Part shown: positions 25,202-35,297 of the stretch, piece after piece | How positions within the stretch are numbered: the stretch's first letter is position 1 | Layout of the letters: every line of letters starts with the position of its first letter | Source of the DNA: WLMZ01 sp043753895 | Lineage (GTDB): Bacteria > Actinomycetota > Acidimicrobiia > Acidimicrobiales > Ilumatobacteraceae | Length of the DNA: 64,000 nt | Direction: 5' to 3' | Assembly: GCA_043753895.1 (NCBI GenBank) | Contig: JAYUWK010000133.1 | Location: 1 to 64,000, forward strand | The notes under the pieces: generated by a model | Seen by the model: only the letters and a program-made list of their open reading frames with translations | Told to the model about the DNA's origin: nothing | The model's database searches: none | Position numbers and translations under genes: made by a program

Positions 25202-27747
25202 CAGTCGGTTCCGATGGCTTTCAAGAGGTCGAGCTTGGTTGCGCGCCACGCGGGGATGACCGCGGCCAAGACTCCGACGACGAATGCAGTCACGACGATG
25301 ACCACGATGGCCGTAGTGGGTATGGCGTACTTCGAGAGGCCTGAGTCTCGCAGAGCGACGATCACGATGTAGCCGAGCACGAGACCGAGCACCACCCCGA
25401 CGATTGCTCCGTAGAGCGATGTCAGCACACTCTCCCAGCGCACCGTGGTGCGCACCTGCGACCGGGTCATACCGACCGCGCGTAACAGGCCGATCTCGCG
25501 TCGACGCTCGTACACGGCGAGCAGCATCGTGAGCACGATGCCGAACACGGCAATGATCACCGAGAGCGCGAGCAGGCCGTAGATGAAGAACAGGCTGCGA
25601 TCGATGATGTCGCTGCGACCGTCGATGAATTGTGATCGATTCTGCAATGTGCCGATGCCGTAGGTCTTGATCGATGCGTCCACCGCGACGCGGAACTTTT
25701 TGTCGGACACGCCCGGCGCCTTGGTCATGAACACGAAGCCGGCGAGGTTGCTCACCGAGGTGCCCTTGAGAAGGTCGCGGTGCACCACTCGCGCCTGCGC
25801 AAGGTCGCTCGACGCATAGATGCCCTGCACGGTGACGGTCACATCAGTTTGGCCCACACGTAAACCAACCGTGGACCCGACGTCGAGCTTGGCCCGCTTG
25901 GCTTCGCCGGAACTGACCAGAATGCCCTTCGGCGTGAGCGACGCGAACGAGCCCTGCAGGAACTTGTAATCGAGAATGCCGATGGCTGTTTCTGGGTTCA
26001 CGGTGGTTGCGAAGAACCCTTTTTGCGTGTCGCTGTACTGCAACCGCGCAAAGCCCAAACCAGTCGCTGCACCGACCTCGGGCAGCGTGTTGAGTTCGTC
26101 GACAAAGCTCTGGCTGAAGCTCAGCGAGCCGCCGTTAGACGAATTGATCACGTACTCGCCCAGGAACTGCTGGCCGATGGTGTCGCGTAGTTGTTGCTTG
26201 ATCGACGCTGCGAACACGCTGGCGCCCGTGACCAACGCGACGCCGATGAGCACCGGTGCGGCGGTGCGCGCGGTGCGGCGCGGGTTGCGCTGCACGTTCG
26301 CCCGACTCATGCCGCCGGTGATACCACGGAAGCGTTCGACCGGCGCTCCCAACACGCGGGCGATGGGGTTGGCCATCGTGGGGCCGAGCAGCAGGATGCC
26401 CACGAAGATGGCGACCACGGCGACCCCAAGCAGAATGCCTGCCGCACCGACGATCACGGCGATGATCGCGGCCACGCCGAGTGCGATGAATCCGAACGCC
26501 GCGAGCACACGGGTTCGGTTGCTGCGCACCTGCTCGAACGCCGATTCGCTCATCGCTGCGACGGGGGGCACGCGTGCCGCCGAGAACGCGGGTACCGCTG
26601 CCGCGACCAGTGTGGTGATGATGCCGGCGATCACGGTGACCACGACCGTGCCCGCGGTGATGACCAATCCGCGCGACGGCACGCCCAACCCCGCACCATT
26701 CAGCGCAACCTGAATCCCGATGGCGAGACCGGCACCGGCAACGAGACCGAGCGCCGAGCCGAGCACTCCGATGACGGAGGCCTCGGTGAGCATCATCCAT
26801 GTGACCTGTCGGCGACTTGCGCCGATGGCGCGCAGCAGGGCGTTTTCGCGTCGCCGTTGCGCGGCAGTGATCGAGAATACGTTGTAGATCACGAAGCAGC
26901 CCACGCCCAACGCGATGAAGGAAAAGATGGACAGGAAGATCGTGAAGAAGCCGAGGCCCTTCTGAATTTCGGTCTGGCTCTGTGCGGTGATCTCTGCACC
27001 GGTGAGGGCCTGCATCTGATTGAGTCCGGGAGCGGCGCTCATGGCTGCCTGCACGCGCCGTGCCAGCTCGGTGTCGGTGACGGTGCTATCGCCGCGGATG
27101 AGTACGGCATCGATGAAACCGGGCTTGGCCACGAACTCCATTGCGGTATCAGTGTCGAACAGCGCCCACGTGGCGTCGCCGGGCGTGGCCACGGTGTTGT
27201 AGCGGGCGATACCGACGAGGGTGAACGTGCGCGACCCAGCCTCGGCGTTGATCTTCACTGTGTCGCCGAGTACGTAACCGCCATCAGACGCGGTCTGGTC
27301 GTCGAGCACTACCTCGCCGCCTCCGCTGGGTGAGCGACCACTCGTAAGCTTCCATACCGAGAGATCACCGGAGTTCAGGGTGCCGCCCGAGGTGGATCGG
27401 GTGGTGCGCTCGATTGGCTTACCGTTCTTGCCGATGACCACGGCGTCGCCTTGCACCAAGGCCTGCGCGTCGCTGACGCCCCGCACAGCTGCCGCGACCG
27501 CGACCGCATCGATAGGTACCTTGTCGCGCACCTCGAAACCGAATGCGGTTTCGACCGTGTTGCTGGACTGCACATAGGCGTCGACTTTCTCGAACGACTT
27601 CGCAAAGATCGCGTCGAACGTGCCCTCGAGCGTGTCGCGAAACATGAAGGTGCCCGACAAGAACGCGGTGCTGACGATGATCGCCAGTGCGGTGAGCACG
27701 ATGCGCCCAAAGCGGGCGGTCACGTTTTTGAAGGCGAGGCGCAGCAT
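25201..27747 (-). CDS. FtsX/MacB-like ABC transporter permease (first copy)
   Basis: 848 residues. N-terminal helix 'FGRIVLTALAIIVSTAFLSGTF', a large extracytoplasmic domain, then two FtsX core domains: 'SIFSFIALGVGCFVIYNVFSI' with the QRRRENALLRAIGASRRQV coupling helix, and a C-terminal copy 'ERRREIGLLRAVGMTRSQV'. This duplicated-FtsX layout is typical of actinobacterial lipoprotein or peptide exporters. Paralogue of the permease just upstream. It should pair with the ATPase at 30332-31075. Confidence 0.9.
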   Translation of the reverse strand: MLRLAFKNVTARFGRIVLTALAIIVSTAFLSGTFMFRDTLEGTFDAIFAKSFEKVDAYVQSSNTVETAFGFEVRDKVPIDAVAVAAAVRGVSDAQALVQGDAVVIGKNGKPIERTTRSTSGGTLNSGDLSVWKLTSGRSPSGGGEVVLDDQTASDGGYVLGDTVKINAEAGSRTFTLVGIARYNTVATPGDATWALFDTDTAMEFVAKPGFIDAVLIRGDSTVTDTELARRVQAAMSAAPGLNQMQALTGAEITAQSQTEIQKGLGFFTIFLSIFSFIALGVGCFVIYNVFSITAAQRRRENALLRAIGASRRQVTWMMLTEASVIGVLGSALGLVAGAGLAIGIQVALNGAGLGVPSRGLVITAGTVVVTVIAGIITTLVAAAVPAFSAARVPPVAAMSESAFEQVRSNRTRVLAAFGFIALGVAAIIAVIVGAAGILLGVAVVAIFVGILLLGPTMANPIARVLGAPVERFRGITGGMSRANVQRNPRRTARTAAPVLIGVALVTGASVFAASIKQQLRDTIGQQFLGEYVINSSNGGSLSFSQSFVDELNTLPEVGAATGLGFARLQYSDTQKGFFATTVNPETAIGILDYKFLQGSFASLTPKGILVSSGEAKRAKLDVGSTVGLRVGQTDVTVTVQGIYASSDLAQARVVHRDLLKGTSVSNLAGFVFMTKAPGVSDKKFRVAVDASIKTYGIGTLQNRSQFIDGRSDIIDRSLFFIYGLLALSVIIAVFGIVLTMLLAVYERRREIGLLRAVGMTRSQVRTTVRWESVLTSLYGAIVGVVLGLVLGYIVIVALRDSGLSKYAIPTTAIVVIVVTAFVVGVLAAVIPAWRATKLDLLKAIGTD

Positions 27748-27786
27748 TGCGATGGGCCTAACGCTGCCTGTGATGACGGGTGGTGG

Positions 27787-30330
27787 TCATGTGGTGGCGA
27801 TGGCCTGCAGGATGTCGGATTTTGAGGCACGACGTGCCGGCCACCAGGCCGCGACGATTGCGAAGACCACGGCAGCGACGGCGAAGATTCCGATCGAGAC
27901 GTACGACACGCTGAAGATCGTGAGGCCCTGATCGCCGAGCGCGCGGACCACGATCCAGCCGAGCGCGAGTCCGAGCAGCGTGCCCATGATCGCGCCGAGT
28001 ACGGCGGTCACGATGGCCTCCCAACGAACACTGTCGCGCACCTGTTTGCGGGTCATACCGATGGCACGCATCAAGCCGAGCTCGCGCCGACGTTCGTACA
28101 CGGCGAGCAGCAGGGTGAGCACGATGCCGAGCACCGCGATGAATACGGCCATGCCCAACAGTGCATAGATGAAATTGAGAATCGGTGTGACCTGTTCAAC
28201 CTGAGCGTCGATGAAAGCGGTGCGGGTTTGCACCTTGGCTGTGGGGTACTTGTCGGTGACGGTCTTCACGGCCGTGGTGGCGTCGGCGTCGGAAACGCCC
28301 GGCTTTGTCTGCGCGAAGATCTGGATGTCGAACAGGGTTGCGCCACGTCCGTCGAACAGGGAACGGTCGACGATCACGTTCCCGAAAGCTTTCGACTCGT
28401 AGACACCGGCCACTGTCAACGTGGCGGTGGATTGATCGAGGAAGGACACCGCAAGTTGGCTGCCTACTCGCAAGCCGTCGCGGTCGGCTTTGCCCTTGGA
28501 GACCAGGACCGTCGTGTTGTTCAGCCCTGACCAGCCGCCGTCGACGAACGTGAAGTTGAACAACTTGGCCGCATGCGTGGCGTCGAGGGTGAAGACGCCG
28601 GTGGCCTTGGGCGTGCCGTCTTTGACGACCTTGATTTGGGCGATTCCCAAGCCGGCAGCGTCGCTGATCTCGGGGAGCTTGTTGAGGTCGTCGGTGAGCG
28701 TGGTGGGCAGCCCGCCGAAGCCCTGACCGTCGCTGGTGCTCACCGCAAAGTTTCCGGTGAACTGCTTGCCGATGGTCTCGCGGATGGAACTCTGTAAGGA
28801 GGAGCCGATCGTGGAGACGCCGATGAGGAACGCGAGGCCGATACCGAGTGCCGCGGCGGTGAGCGAGGTGCGCTCGGGGCTACGTGCGGCATTACGAACG
28901 GCGATCTCGCCGGTGACGCCCTTGATCGCGCGCAGCGGGCGCGTCAGAGCGGTAGTGACCGGCCCAACGGTGACAGGACCGAGCGCAATCGCTGTAATGA
29001 AGAGCGACGGGACGCCGAGTACCAGCCAAATGGCGGCACGGTTGAGGCCGAGAACGACCCCAACTACCGAGAATGCGACGAAAACAGCACCGATGACGAT
29101 GCGTCGGAGCGACAGACCGGAGCGATCGATGCTGACATCGCGCATCGCGGCAAGCGGTGAGACTCGCCCGGCACGAATGGCGGGGAGTGTGGCGCAGAGC
29201 ACCGTCACGACGAGTCCCACGATGAGCGTGATCACGAACGAGCGCGAGTTGACGGTGAGCGCTGTGTCGGACGGCCCGCTACCGAGCTTCTTGAGGATCC
29301 CGAGAATGGTCGTTGCGAGCACGACGCCTCCGCCGAACCCGAGCAGGCTGCCGACGACACCCACGACGCCCGCCTCGACGAACAACGACCGCACCACTTG
29401 GCCACGGTTGGCGCCGATGGCGCGCATGAGCGCGCTCTCCTGCTGGCGTTGGGCTGCAGTGATACGGAACACGTTGTAGATCACGAAACAACCAACGAGC
29501 AATGCGATCGCGGCGAAGATGGTGAGCACTTTGCTGAACAGGTTGAAGAACTTGGCGACCGAGTTCTGCGTCTCTTTGGTGATCTCAGCGCCGGTGAGCA
29601 CCTGCACCGATTGACCCGTGAGCGCCTTTTGGATCGTGGCCTTCAACTGCGTGTCGGTGAGAGAACCATCGCCGCGCACGATGACAGAGTCGATCTTGCC
29701 GGCTTCGCCGATCACGAAGTCCTGAGCTGTCGCGAGGTCGAACAACGCCCATGTGGCCGAGCCGGATGTGTCGGATCCTGCGAAGGTGACGATGCCGACC
29801 ACGGTGAACGGTCGAGCACCGGCTTTGGCCGTGACGGTGACCGAGTCGCCGAGCGAGATTTTGCCTTCCTTGGCCGATCGTTTGTCGATGACGACTTCGG
29901 TCGAGCCTGCTGCCGGACGACCCTCGGCCAGCTTCCATGGCGAGCTCTTCGCGCCGGTGAACACGCCGCCGTACTTGGGTGGGCCGTCGATGCCGATGGG
30001 CTTGCCGGACGCGGTGGAAATGCGGGCGAAGCTCTGTACATCGCCTCGTGCTTCTGTGACTCCGGGAATTGCGGCGACCTCGGCGATCACCGAATCCAGA
30101 AGGCGCCCGCGGGTGTCGGCTCCGAAGTCGCCCTCGATCACGTTGGAGGAACGCACGAACGCATCGGTCTGCGCGTAAGCAGTGGCGAAGAGACGATTGA
30201 TGCTCGCGTTGATGGTGTCGCTGAATACGAACACGCCGCTCAGGAACGCGCAGCTGGCAATGACTGCGAGCGAGGTGAGCAGCAGCCGGCCCTTTCGGGC
30301 CAGCACGTTCTTTAGTGAGATTCGGAACAT
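27787..30330 (-). CDS. FtsX/MacB-like ABC transporter permease (second copy)
   Basis: 847 residues with the same plan as its neighbour: N-terminal helix 'RLLLTSLAVIASCAFLSGVFV', extracytoplasmic domain, then FtsX domains with 'QRQQESALMRAIGANRGQV' and 'ERRRELGLMRAIGMTRKQV'. It starts one base after the ATPase stop. The two permeases are diverged paralogues of nearly identical length and could form a heterodimeric exporter with the single ATPase. Confidence 0.9.
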   Translation of the reverse strand: MFRISLKNVLARKGRLLLTSLAVIASCAFLSGVFVFSDTINASINRLFATAYAQTDAFVRSSNVIEGDFGADTRGRLLDSVIAEVAAIPGVTEARGDVQSFARISTASGKPIGIDGPPKYGGVFTGAKSSPWKLAEGRPAAGSTEVVIDKRSAKEGKISLGDSVTVTAKAGARPFTVVGIVTFAGSDTSGSATWALFDLATAQDFVIGEAGKIDSVIVRGDGSLTDTQLKATIQKALTGQSVQVLTGAEITKETQNSVAKFFNLFSKVLTIFAAIALLVGCFVIYNVFRITAAQRQQESALMRAIGANRGQVVRSLFVEAGVVGVVGSLLGFGGGVVLATTILGILKKLGSGPSDTALTVNSRSFVITLIVGLVVTVLCATLPAIRAGRVSPLAAMRDVSIDRSGLSLRRIVIGAVFVAFSVVGVVLGLNRAAIWLVLGVPSLFITAIALGPVTVGPVTTALTRPLRAIKGVTGEIAVRNAARSPERTSLTAAALGIGLAFLIGVSTIGSSLQSSIRETIGKQFTGNFAVSTSDGQGFGGLPTTLTDDLNKLPEISDAAGLGIAQIKVVKDGTPKATGVFTLDATHAAKLFNFTFVDGGWSGLNNTTVLVSKGKADRDGLRVGSQLAVSFLDQSTATLTVAGVYESKAFGNVIVDRSLFDGRGATLFDIQIFAQTKPGVSDADATTAVKTVTDKYPTAKVQTRTAFIDAQVEQVTPILNFIYALLGMAVFIAVLGIVLTLLLAVYERRRELGLMRAIGMTRKQVRDSVRWEAIVTAVLGAIMGTLLGLALGWIVVRALGDQGLTIFSVSYVSIGIFAVAAVVFAIVAAWWPARRASKSDILQAIATT

Positions 30331-30331
30331 G

Positions 30332-31075
30332 TCATTCCCCGAAGCGCTTCATACGATCGAGTACGCGGTCCGCTGTGGGATCCTGCATCTCGTCGACGAT
30401 GCGGCCATCGGCCAGGAAGATGACGCGATCGGCGTAGCTCGCGGCAACCGGATCGTGGGTGACCATCACGATGGTTTGTCCCAATTCGTTCACGGCGAGG
30501 CGCATGAACGACAAAATCTCAGCACCGGTGCGGCTGTCGAGGTTGCCCGTGGGCTCGTCGGCGAAGATGATGGTGGGCCGGCTGGCAAGCGCGCGGGCCA
30601 CGGCAACACGCTGCTGCTGGCCGCCCGACAACTCGCTCGGCCGGTGGGTGAGACGGTCGCGCAGACCAACGGTGTCAATGACCCGGTTGATCCAGGCTTC
30701 ATCACCCTTGGAGTTGCCGAGCAGCAACGGGAGGCGGATGTTCTCTTCGGCCGAGAGCGTGGGGATGAGGTTGTAGGCCTGAAAGATGAAGCCGACCTTC
30801 TCGCGGCGCAACTCGGTGAGTTCTTTGTCCTTGAGCGTGGCGAGGTAAGTGTCGCCGATGTACACGGCGCCCGATGTGAGGCCGTCGAGACCGGCAAGGG
30901 TGTGCATGAGGGTGGACTTGCCCGAACCGGAGGGGCCCATGATGGCGGTGAATCTGCCGGCTTCGAACGCGACGGTCACGCCGTCGAGGGCTCGTACTTC
31001 GCTATCGCCTGAGCCGTAGAACTTGGTGGCATCGACGGCTCCGGCTGCAGCGGTGGCGGTGGGGGCTTCAGTCAT
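30332..31075 (-). CDS. ABC transporter ATP-binding protein (MacB/LolD type)
   Basis: 247 residues. Walker A GPSGSGKST, 'GFIFQAYNLIPTLSAEEN' (Q-loop typical of MacB/LolD), signature LSGGQQQR, Walker B IIFADEPTGNLD and switch MVTHD are all intact. First gene of the exporter operon. ATG 31073-31075 lies 6 nt after TACAAC without a ribosome binding site, suggesting a leaderless message; the in-frame start nine codons further upstream is less likely. Confidence 0.92.
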   Translation of the reverse strand: MTEAPTATAAAGAVDATKFYGSGDSEVRALDGVTVAFEAGRFTAIMGPSGSGKSTLMHTLAGLDGLTSGAVYIGDTYLATLKDKELTELRREKVGFIFQAYNLIPTLSAEENIRLPLLLGNSKGDEAWINRVIDTVGLRDRLTHRPSELSGGQQQRVAVARALASRPTIIFADEPTGNLDSRTGAEILSFMRLAVNELGQTIVMVTHDPVAASYADRVIFLADGRIVDEMQDPTADRVLDRMKRFGE

Positions 31076-31159
31076 CCCGTAGTTGTATCGGAAAATCGGC
31101 AATTACCGATCCAGAACAGGGTGGATTCGTTACCTGGACCGGTGGGTAGGCGTCTCGTC

Positions 31160-31361
31160 TCAGCCGCCGGACAGGGCCTCGATGTACTGCACGATCAGTG
31201 CCACCTCAGCCGGAGTAAGCGACTTCGTCGCTGCCTTGGCGCTGCGTGGCCGTCAGACTGACGGTTGAGGCGTCGCCAGAGTCGGGTGCACACGACGCGA
31301 GCACGGCACCAGCCAACAAGGCAGTGACCACGGACGCGAAGACGATACGTCGCTGTACCAC
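31160..31361 (-). pseudogene. Remnant of a cytochrome c-like lipoprotein gene
   Basis: A GTG at 31359-31361 opens 'RRIVFASVVTALLAGAVL' then ASCAPDSG, a lipoprotein signal with lipobox cysteine. The frame ends at 31206 after ~51 codons. A neighbouring frame carries 'SLTPAEVALIVQYIEALSGG' to a stop at 31160, matching the C-terminal helix of small cytochrome c domains. The heme CxxCH motif is missing and a frame change separates the parts, so this looks like a decayed gene. The rest of the 353-bp gap (31103-31455) holds only the promoter regions of the flanking genes. Confidence 0.55.
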
Positions 31362-31455
31362 GGCGGCAAACTATCGCAGCGGTGCAGGGTGCGCGGAGAC
31401 GCGGGATTGAAACCCGTGGCTCGCGCCGGGGTGCCGATGCCGTACGATCTGCCCA

Positions 31456-34400
31456 GTGAGTTCGTGCCCGTCCTGTGCAAACCCGGTTGCCGCCGGCTCC
31501 CGTTTCTGCCCGACGTGCGGGTTTGCGCTAGCGGCCGCATCGATCGAGGAACGCCGTGTCGTGACGGTGCTGTTTGCCGATCTGGTCGGGTTCACGGCAT
31601 TGGCCGAACATCTCGATCCCGAACACGTGAAGCGCCTCGTGGACTCGTGCTTCGAACGATTGGTCGAGGACATCACCACCTTCGGGGGCACGGTCGACAA
31701 GTTCGTCGGCGACGGCATCGTTGCGCTCTTCGGCGTGCCCGTTGCACACGAGGACGACGCCGAGCGGGCGGTGCGCGCAGGTCTGCGCATGCAGGAGTCA
31801 CTCGCATCCTTCGCTGCAGCGCGCATGTTGCAAGGCAATGCCACCGCGCTGCAGATGCGCGTCGGCATCAACACCGGCGTCGCCCTCGTGGGCACCGTTG
31901 CCGGCACCGATCACACGGCGATGGGCGATGTCGTCAACACGGCATCGCGGTTGCAGTCGCTTGCGCCGCCGGGCGGCGTGCTCGTCGGGGAGTCCACGCA
32001 CGGGCTTACCGTGTCGAGCATCACCTACGAATCGCAGGGAGAGCTCGAGGCCAGAGGTCGCGATGCGGCGATCGCTGCGTGGTTGGCCAAGGGTGCGATC
32101 TCCCAACCGGGCGCACGCCGCCGGCGCCGTGATGTCGCCATCATGGGTCGCTCCACCGAGCTGGCCCTCACGGTCGCATCGGTCGATTTTGCGATTGCGA
32201 ACTCGCAGGCCGCACTCGTGGCGGTCGATGGCGCAGGTGGCGTCGGCAAGAGCCGTCTGGTCGATGAGTTACTCGAGGCGGCGCGCTCGAAACACTCGGT
32301 AATCGTCATCGAGGGATCCGCTGTTCCGTACGGTGAATCGAACGTGTGGTGGCCACTTGCGAGCGCGCTGTTCGATCGTCTCGAACTGGACGCAGCGTCA
32401 TCGCCCGAGACGGTTCGCGAGATCGCTAGCGGCCTGGGTCGTGAACTTTTTGCCGATGCCGACGCCGCCACGGTGACGGGTCTTACCGATGCGTTTCAAC
32501 ATCTACTCGGTTATCCCTCGAAACTCGACGATGTTGATCCCGTCACTGCCCGCGACGCTGTGAACCGCGCCGTGGCCTCGGTCTTCGAACGCCGGCTGCG
32601 CACCGGCCCGGTGTTGTTGTCGATCACCGACATCCATTGGGCCGATCCCGTGGTGCTGTCGTTGTGCGAACACCTCCTTGTTGCACTGGCGCGACGGCCC
32701 TTTGTGCTCGTCACCACCAACCGCCCCGACCCAGAGCTGGCGTGGCCGCCGTTGTCCACCCGCGCCGCAGTGGTGCGTCTGCCGCTCGAGCCGCTCGGCC
32801 CCATCTCGGCGGCGCAGCTATGTCGGGCGATCATCGGCCCCGATGCCGACGAGGCCACCATCACCACCATCTACGAACGGTCCGGCGGTAACCCCCTGTT
32901 CCTCGAGGAACTCGCCGTGCTGGTTGCCGAAGGTGGCGACGTTCGCGCTCTGCCCGACTCGTTGCGTGCCGTCATCGCAGCGCGTCTCGATCAGCTCCCA
33001 CCAGATCAGCGAGCGGTCATCGACAACGCTGCGGTACTCGGACCCTCGGGCGTCATCAACAGCCTCGAACGCTTCGCCCGCGAACTCGGTCAACGGCTCG
33101 ATCCCCTTGTGCTCGACGGCCTGCTCGATGGTGGCCTGCTCGAGATCGAAGGGCGACGCTGGGCGTTCAAGTCGGACTCGGTTCGCGAGGTCGCGTATCA
33201 GACGCTCACCAAGGCCGTGCGCGCAGCACGCCACATGGGTATCGCCAGCTCGATGCAGGGTCGCCACTACAGCCCCGACGACGTGGCGCACCATTTGGCC
33301 GCCGCTGCAGAACTGGTCACCGAACTCGGCCCGCTCGCCGGTGTCCCTGCCGACATCGTCGATCAAGCCACCACCGCGCTGGAGGCCGCGACCGAACGCC
33401 AAGTCGAGCAAGGCAACCTTCGCCAGATCGTGCGGTACTCCACGCGCACGATCGACCTCGTCGAAGCCGCCGGCCTCACTGACGCATCGCGGGAGATCCG
33501 GGCCCGCCAGCGCCTGCATCGTATCGTCGCCCTGGTCGATCTGCGCCAGCTCGATCGGGCACGATCGGAGACCGATTCGGTCCTTGGCGAAGCGCTCACC
33601 GACCACGATCAGCAGACCGAAGCGCGTGCCCGTCGCGCATTGGGTCTCATCAGCCAGGTGGCTGGAGACCTTCCCGCGGCGCGTCGTCAACTCGGCGAGT
33701 CCATCGACCTCTTTCGCGAGATCGGCGATCATCAACAGCTTGCCGACACTTTGCGCGCCCGAGGCTTTCTCGAGTTGTTCGGCGGTTCGCTCGCCGATGC
33801 AGAGTGGCTGTTCGGCGAAGCAGAGGGCCTCTATGTCGATCTCGGCGACCGGCGCGGGCTCGGCTACATCGAACAGCACCGCGCCTGGATGGCCTTTCTC
33901 GGCGGCAACATGCAGGTCGCCGAAGAACATCTGTATCGCGCTGCGACGACGCTCACCGAACTCGGCGATCGCGCAGGCGTCGGGTGGGCGTACGGGCTAC
34001 TCGCCTTCGTGCACTTCTACAATCGTCGCTTCACCGAGGCCGAAGAACTCGCCAATGTGGTGCGCGCCGAAGCCCGTGAACGTGGCGATGAATGGGCCGA
34101 GAGCATGATGCTGTCATTGCTTGCCTCGATGCGCCTGTGGACCGGCCACATTGACGCGGCGGCCGCACTGGCCGAGCAGGCGAGGGCGCGCTTCAAGAAG
34201 CTGGGCGATGGCTTCGGGTTGGCGCAGGCGCTTGCGGTGCTGGGTCGTACGCAAGTCGCGCTCGGCGATCCGAGCGTGGCTCGCACGAGTGAGGCGTTGA
34301 TTGCACAGGCCGATCAGTACGGCGAGTCGGCCTTTCCGTTCCTCGCCGCAGCCGGTATAGCAATGCACGGCGGCGACGCCAAGAGCACGGTCACCTACGC

Positions 34401-34914
34401 CAACGAAGCCATTGATCGTATGCAGAAGGTGCAGGCCGATCCCGGCGAGTCGTGGGTCATCCGCGCCGCCGGTCTGGCCCAGATCGGCGATTACGACGAG
34501 GCGCGCACGGCGCTCGCACACGTGACCAACGACGTCGAATCGCATCCGTTCTTTCAATCGGTACGCGCCCTCGTCGCTGTGCTGCAGGGATCGACAGACG
34601 AAGCCATCGAAGCCGCGAAAGCGGTCACTGATGCTGTCGGTCACACCTATCTCGATGGTGTCATTGCGAGCGTCGCGGCCGGAGCCTCAGCAGCGTCCAC
34701 CGGCAACGAGATGGCGGCGCGCGGTTGGCTCGAGCGCGCCGTCTCGATGGCCGCGCTCACCCAGGACACGGTCGCGACGGCGTTGGCGCTGTGTGCATAT
34801 GCACATGTGCTCGGATCGGCGCATCCCCTCGGTGCCGGCGATGCAGCTGCGCTCGGAATCGGATGGCGTTCCGTGGTCGAGGCGCTGCCCTCGGTTCGGG
34901 AGCCGGCGGCATGA
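31456..34914 (+). CDS. Class III adenylate/guanylate cyclase with zinc ribbon, AAA ATPase and TPR-like repeats
   Basis: 1152 residues. Zinc ribbon C4xxC7...C18xxC21; cyclase domain ~35-205 with metal aspartates in FADLVGFT (Asp42) and KFVGDGIVALFG (Asp86) and 'HTAMGDVVNTASRLQ'; ATPase with Walker A 'DGAGGVGKSRLVDEL' near 258-270 and 'LLSITDIHWADP'; then ~600 residues of helical TPR-like repeats. This is the common actinobacterial signalling architecture, possibly a cyclic nucleotide producer controlled by a STAND-like module. GTG start lies 7 nt after TACGAT, so leaderless. Its stop overlaps the next ATG, coupling it to the two AhpD/CMD-like genes. Confidence 0.88.
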   Translation: MSSCPSCANPVAAGSRFCPTCGFALAAASIEERRVVTVLFADLVGFTALAEHLDPEHVKRLVDSCFERLVEDITTFGGTVDKFVGDGIVALFGVPVAHEDDAERAVRAGLRMQESLASFAAARMLQGNATALQMRVGINTGVALVGTVAGTDHTAMGDVVNTASRLQSLAPPGGVLVGESTHGLTVSSITYESQGELEARGRDAAIAAWLAKGAISQPGARRRRRDVAIMGRSTELALTVASVDFAIANSQAALVAVDGAGGVGKSRLVDELLEAARSKHSVIVIEGSAVPYGESNVWWPLASALFDRLELDAASSPETVREIASGLGRELFADADAATVTGLTDAFQHLLGYPSKLDDVDPVTARDAVNRAVASVFERRLRTGPVLLSITDIHWADPVVLSLCEHLLVALARRPFVLVTTNRPDPELAWPPLSTRAAVVRLPLEPLGPISAAQLCRAIIGPDADEATITTIYERSGGNPLFLEELAVLVAEGGDVRALPDSLRAVIAARLDQLPPDQRAVIDNAAVLGPSGVINSLERFARELGQRLDPLVLDGLLDGGLLEIEGRRWAFKSDSVREVAYQTLTKAVRAARHMGIASSMQGRHYSPDDVAHHLAAAAELVTELGPLAGVPADIVDQATTALEAATERQVEQGNLRQIVRYSTRTIDLVEAAGLTDASREIRARQRLHRIVALVDLRQLDRARSETDSVLGEALTDHDQQTEARARRALGLISQVAGDLPAARRQLGESIDLFREIGDHQQLADTLRARGFLELFGGSLADAEWLFGEAEGLYVDLGDRRGLGYIEQHRAWMAFLGGNMQVAEEHLYRAATTLTELGDRAGVGWAYGLLAFVHFYNRRFTEAEELANVVRAEARERGDEWAESMMLSLLASMRLWTGHIDAAAALAEQARARFKKLGDGFGLAQALAVLGRTQVALGDPSVARTSEALIAQADQYGESAFPFLAAAGIAMHGGDAKSTVTYANEAIDRMQKVQADPGESWVIRAAGLAQIGDYDEARTALAHVTNDVESHPFFQSVRALVAVLQGSTDEAIEAAKAVTDAVGHTYLDGVIASVAAGASAASTGNEMAARGWLERAVSMAALTQDTVATALALCAYAHVLGSAHPLGAGDAAALGIGWRSVVEALPSVREPAA

Positions 34915-35297
34915 CGCGGGTACAGCCGACCTCGGCACGCTTGATTGACCTGCGCCCACCGCTCGCCGCTCGAATCGACGACCTGTCGCGCAACGCTGCG
35001 GCCGCTGCACCGGGTCGCACCGGTGAGCTGGCGCGGGTTCGCGTGCGTCAGTTGCTCGGGGTCGGAGACGAGACCTTGCCCACCGATCTCGATCCCGCTG
35101 AACTCGCGGCGATGGCGGTCGTCGAACAATTCGTCATTGATGTACACGGCCTCGACGATGCCACCTTCGCCGCACTCTGCGCGTACTACACGCCGGCCGA
35201 GCAGATGGGTCTGTTGTTCCATCTCGCGCTACTCGATGGGTTCACTCGCCTACAGATCGTTGCTGGCGAGTCAATCGAAGAACAGGGACACCACTGA
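34911..35297 (+). CDS. Carboxymuconolactone decarboxylase-like protein without the CxxC pair
   Basis: 128 residues. The segment 'ARVRVRQLLGVGDETLPTDLDP' followed by 'FVIDVHGLDDATFAALCAYYTPAEQMGLLFHLALLDGFTRLQIV' matches the C-terminal half of CMD/AhpD-like proteins, but the CxxC redox motif is absent. ATG overlaps the cyclase stop as ATGA and its own TGA overlaps the next ATG as TGATG. It may be a structural partner of the redox-active protein encoded next. Assignment is by pattern and context and is moderate. Confidence 0.6.
   Translation: MTRVQPTSARLIDLRPPLAARIDDLSRNAAAAAPGRTGELARVRVRQLLGVGDETLPTDLDPAELAAMAVVEQFVIDVHGLDDATFAALCAYYTPAEQMGLLFHLALLDGFTRLQIVAGESIEEQGHH

Noticed and set aside
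31380..31440. Possible tRNA T-arm (GGGATTGAAACCC)
   Set aside because: No matching acceptor, D or anticodon arms, and the loop lacks TTCGA.
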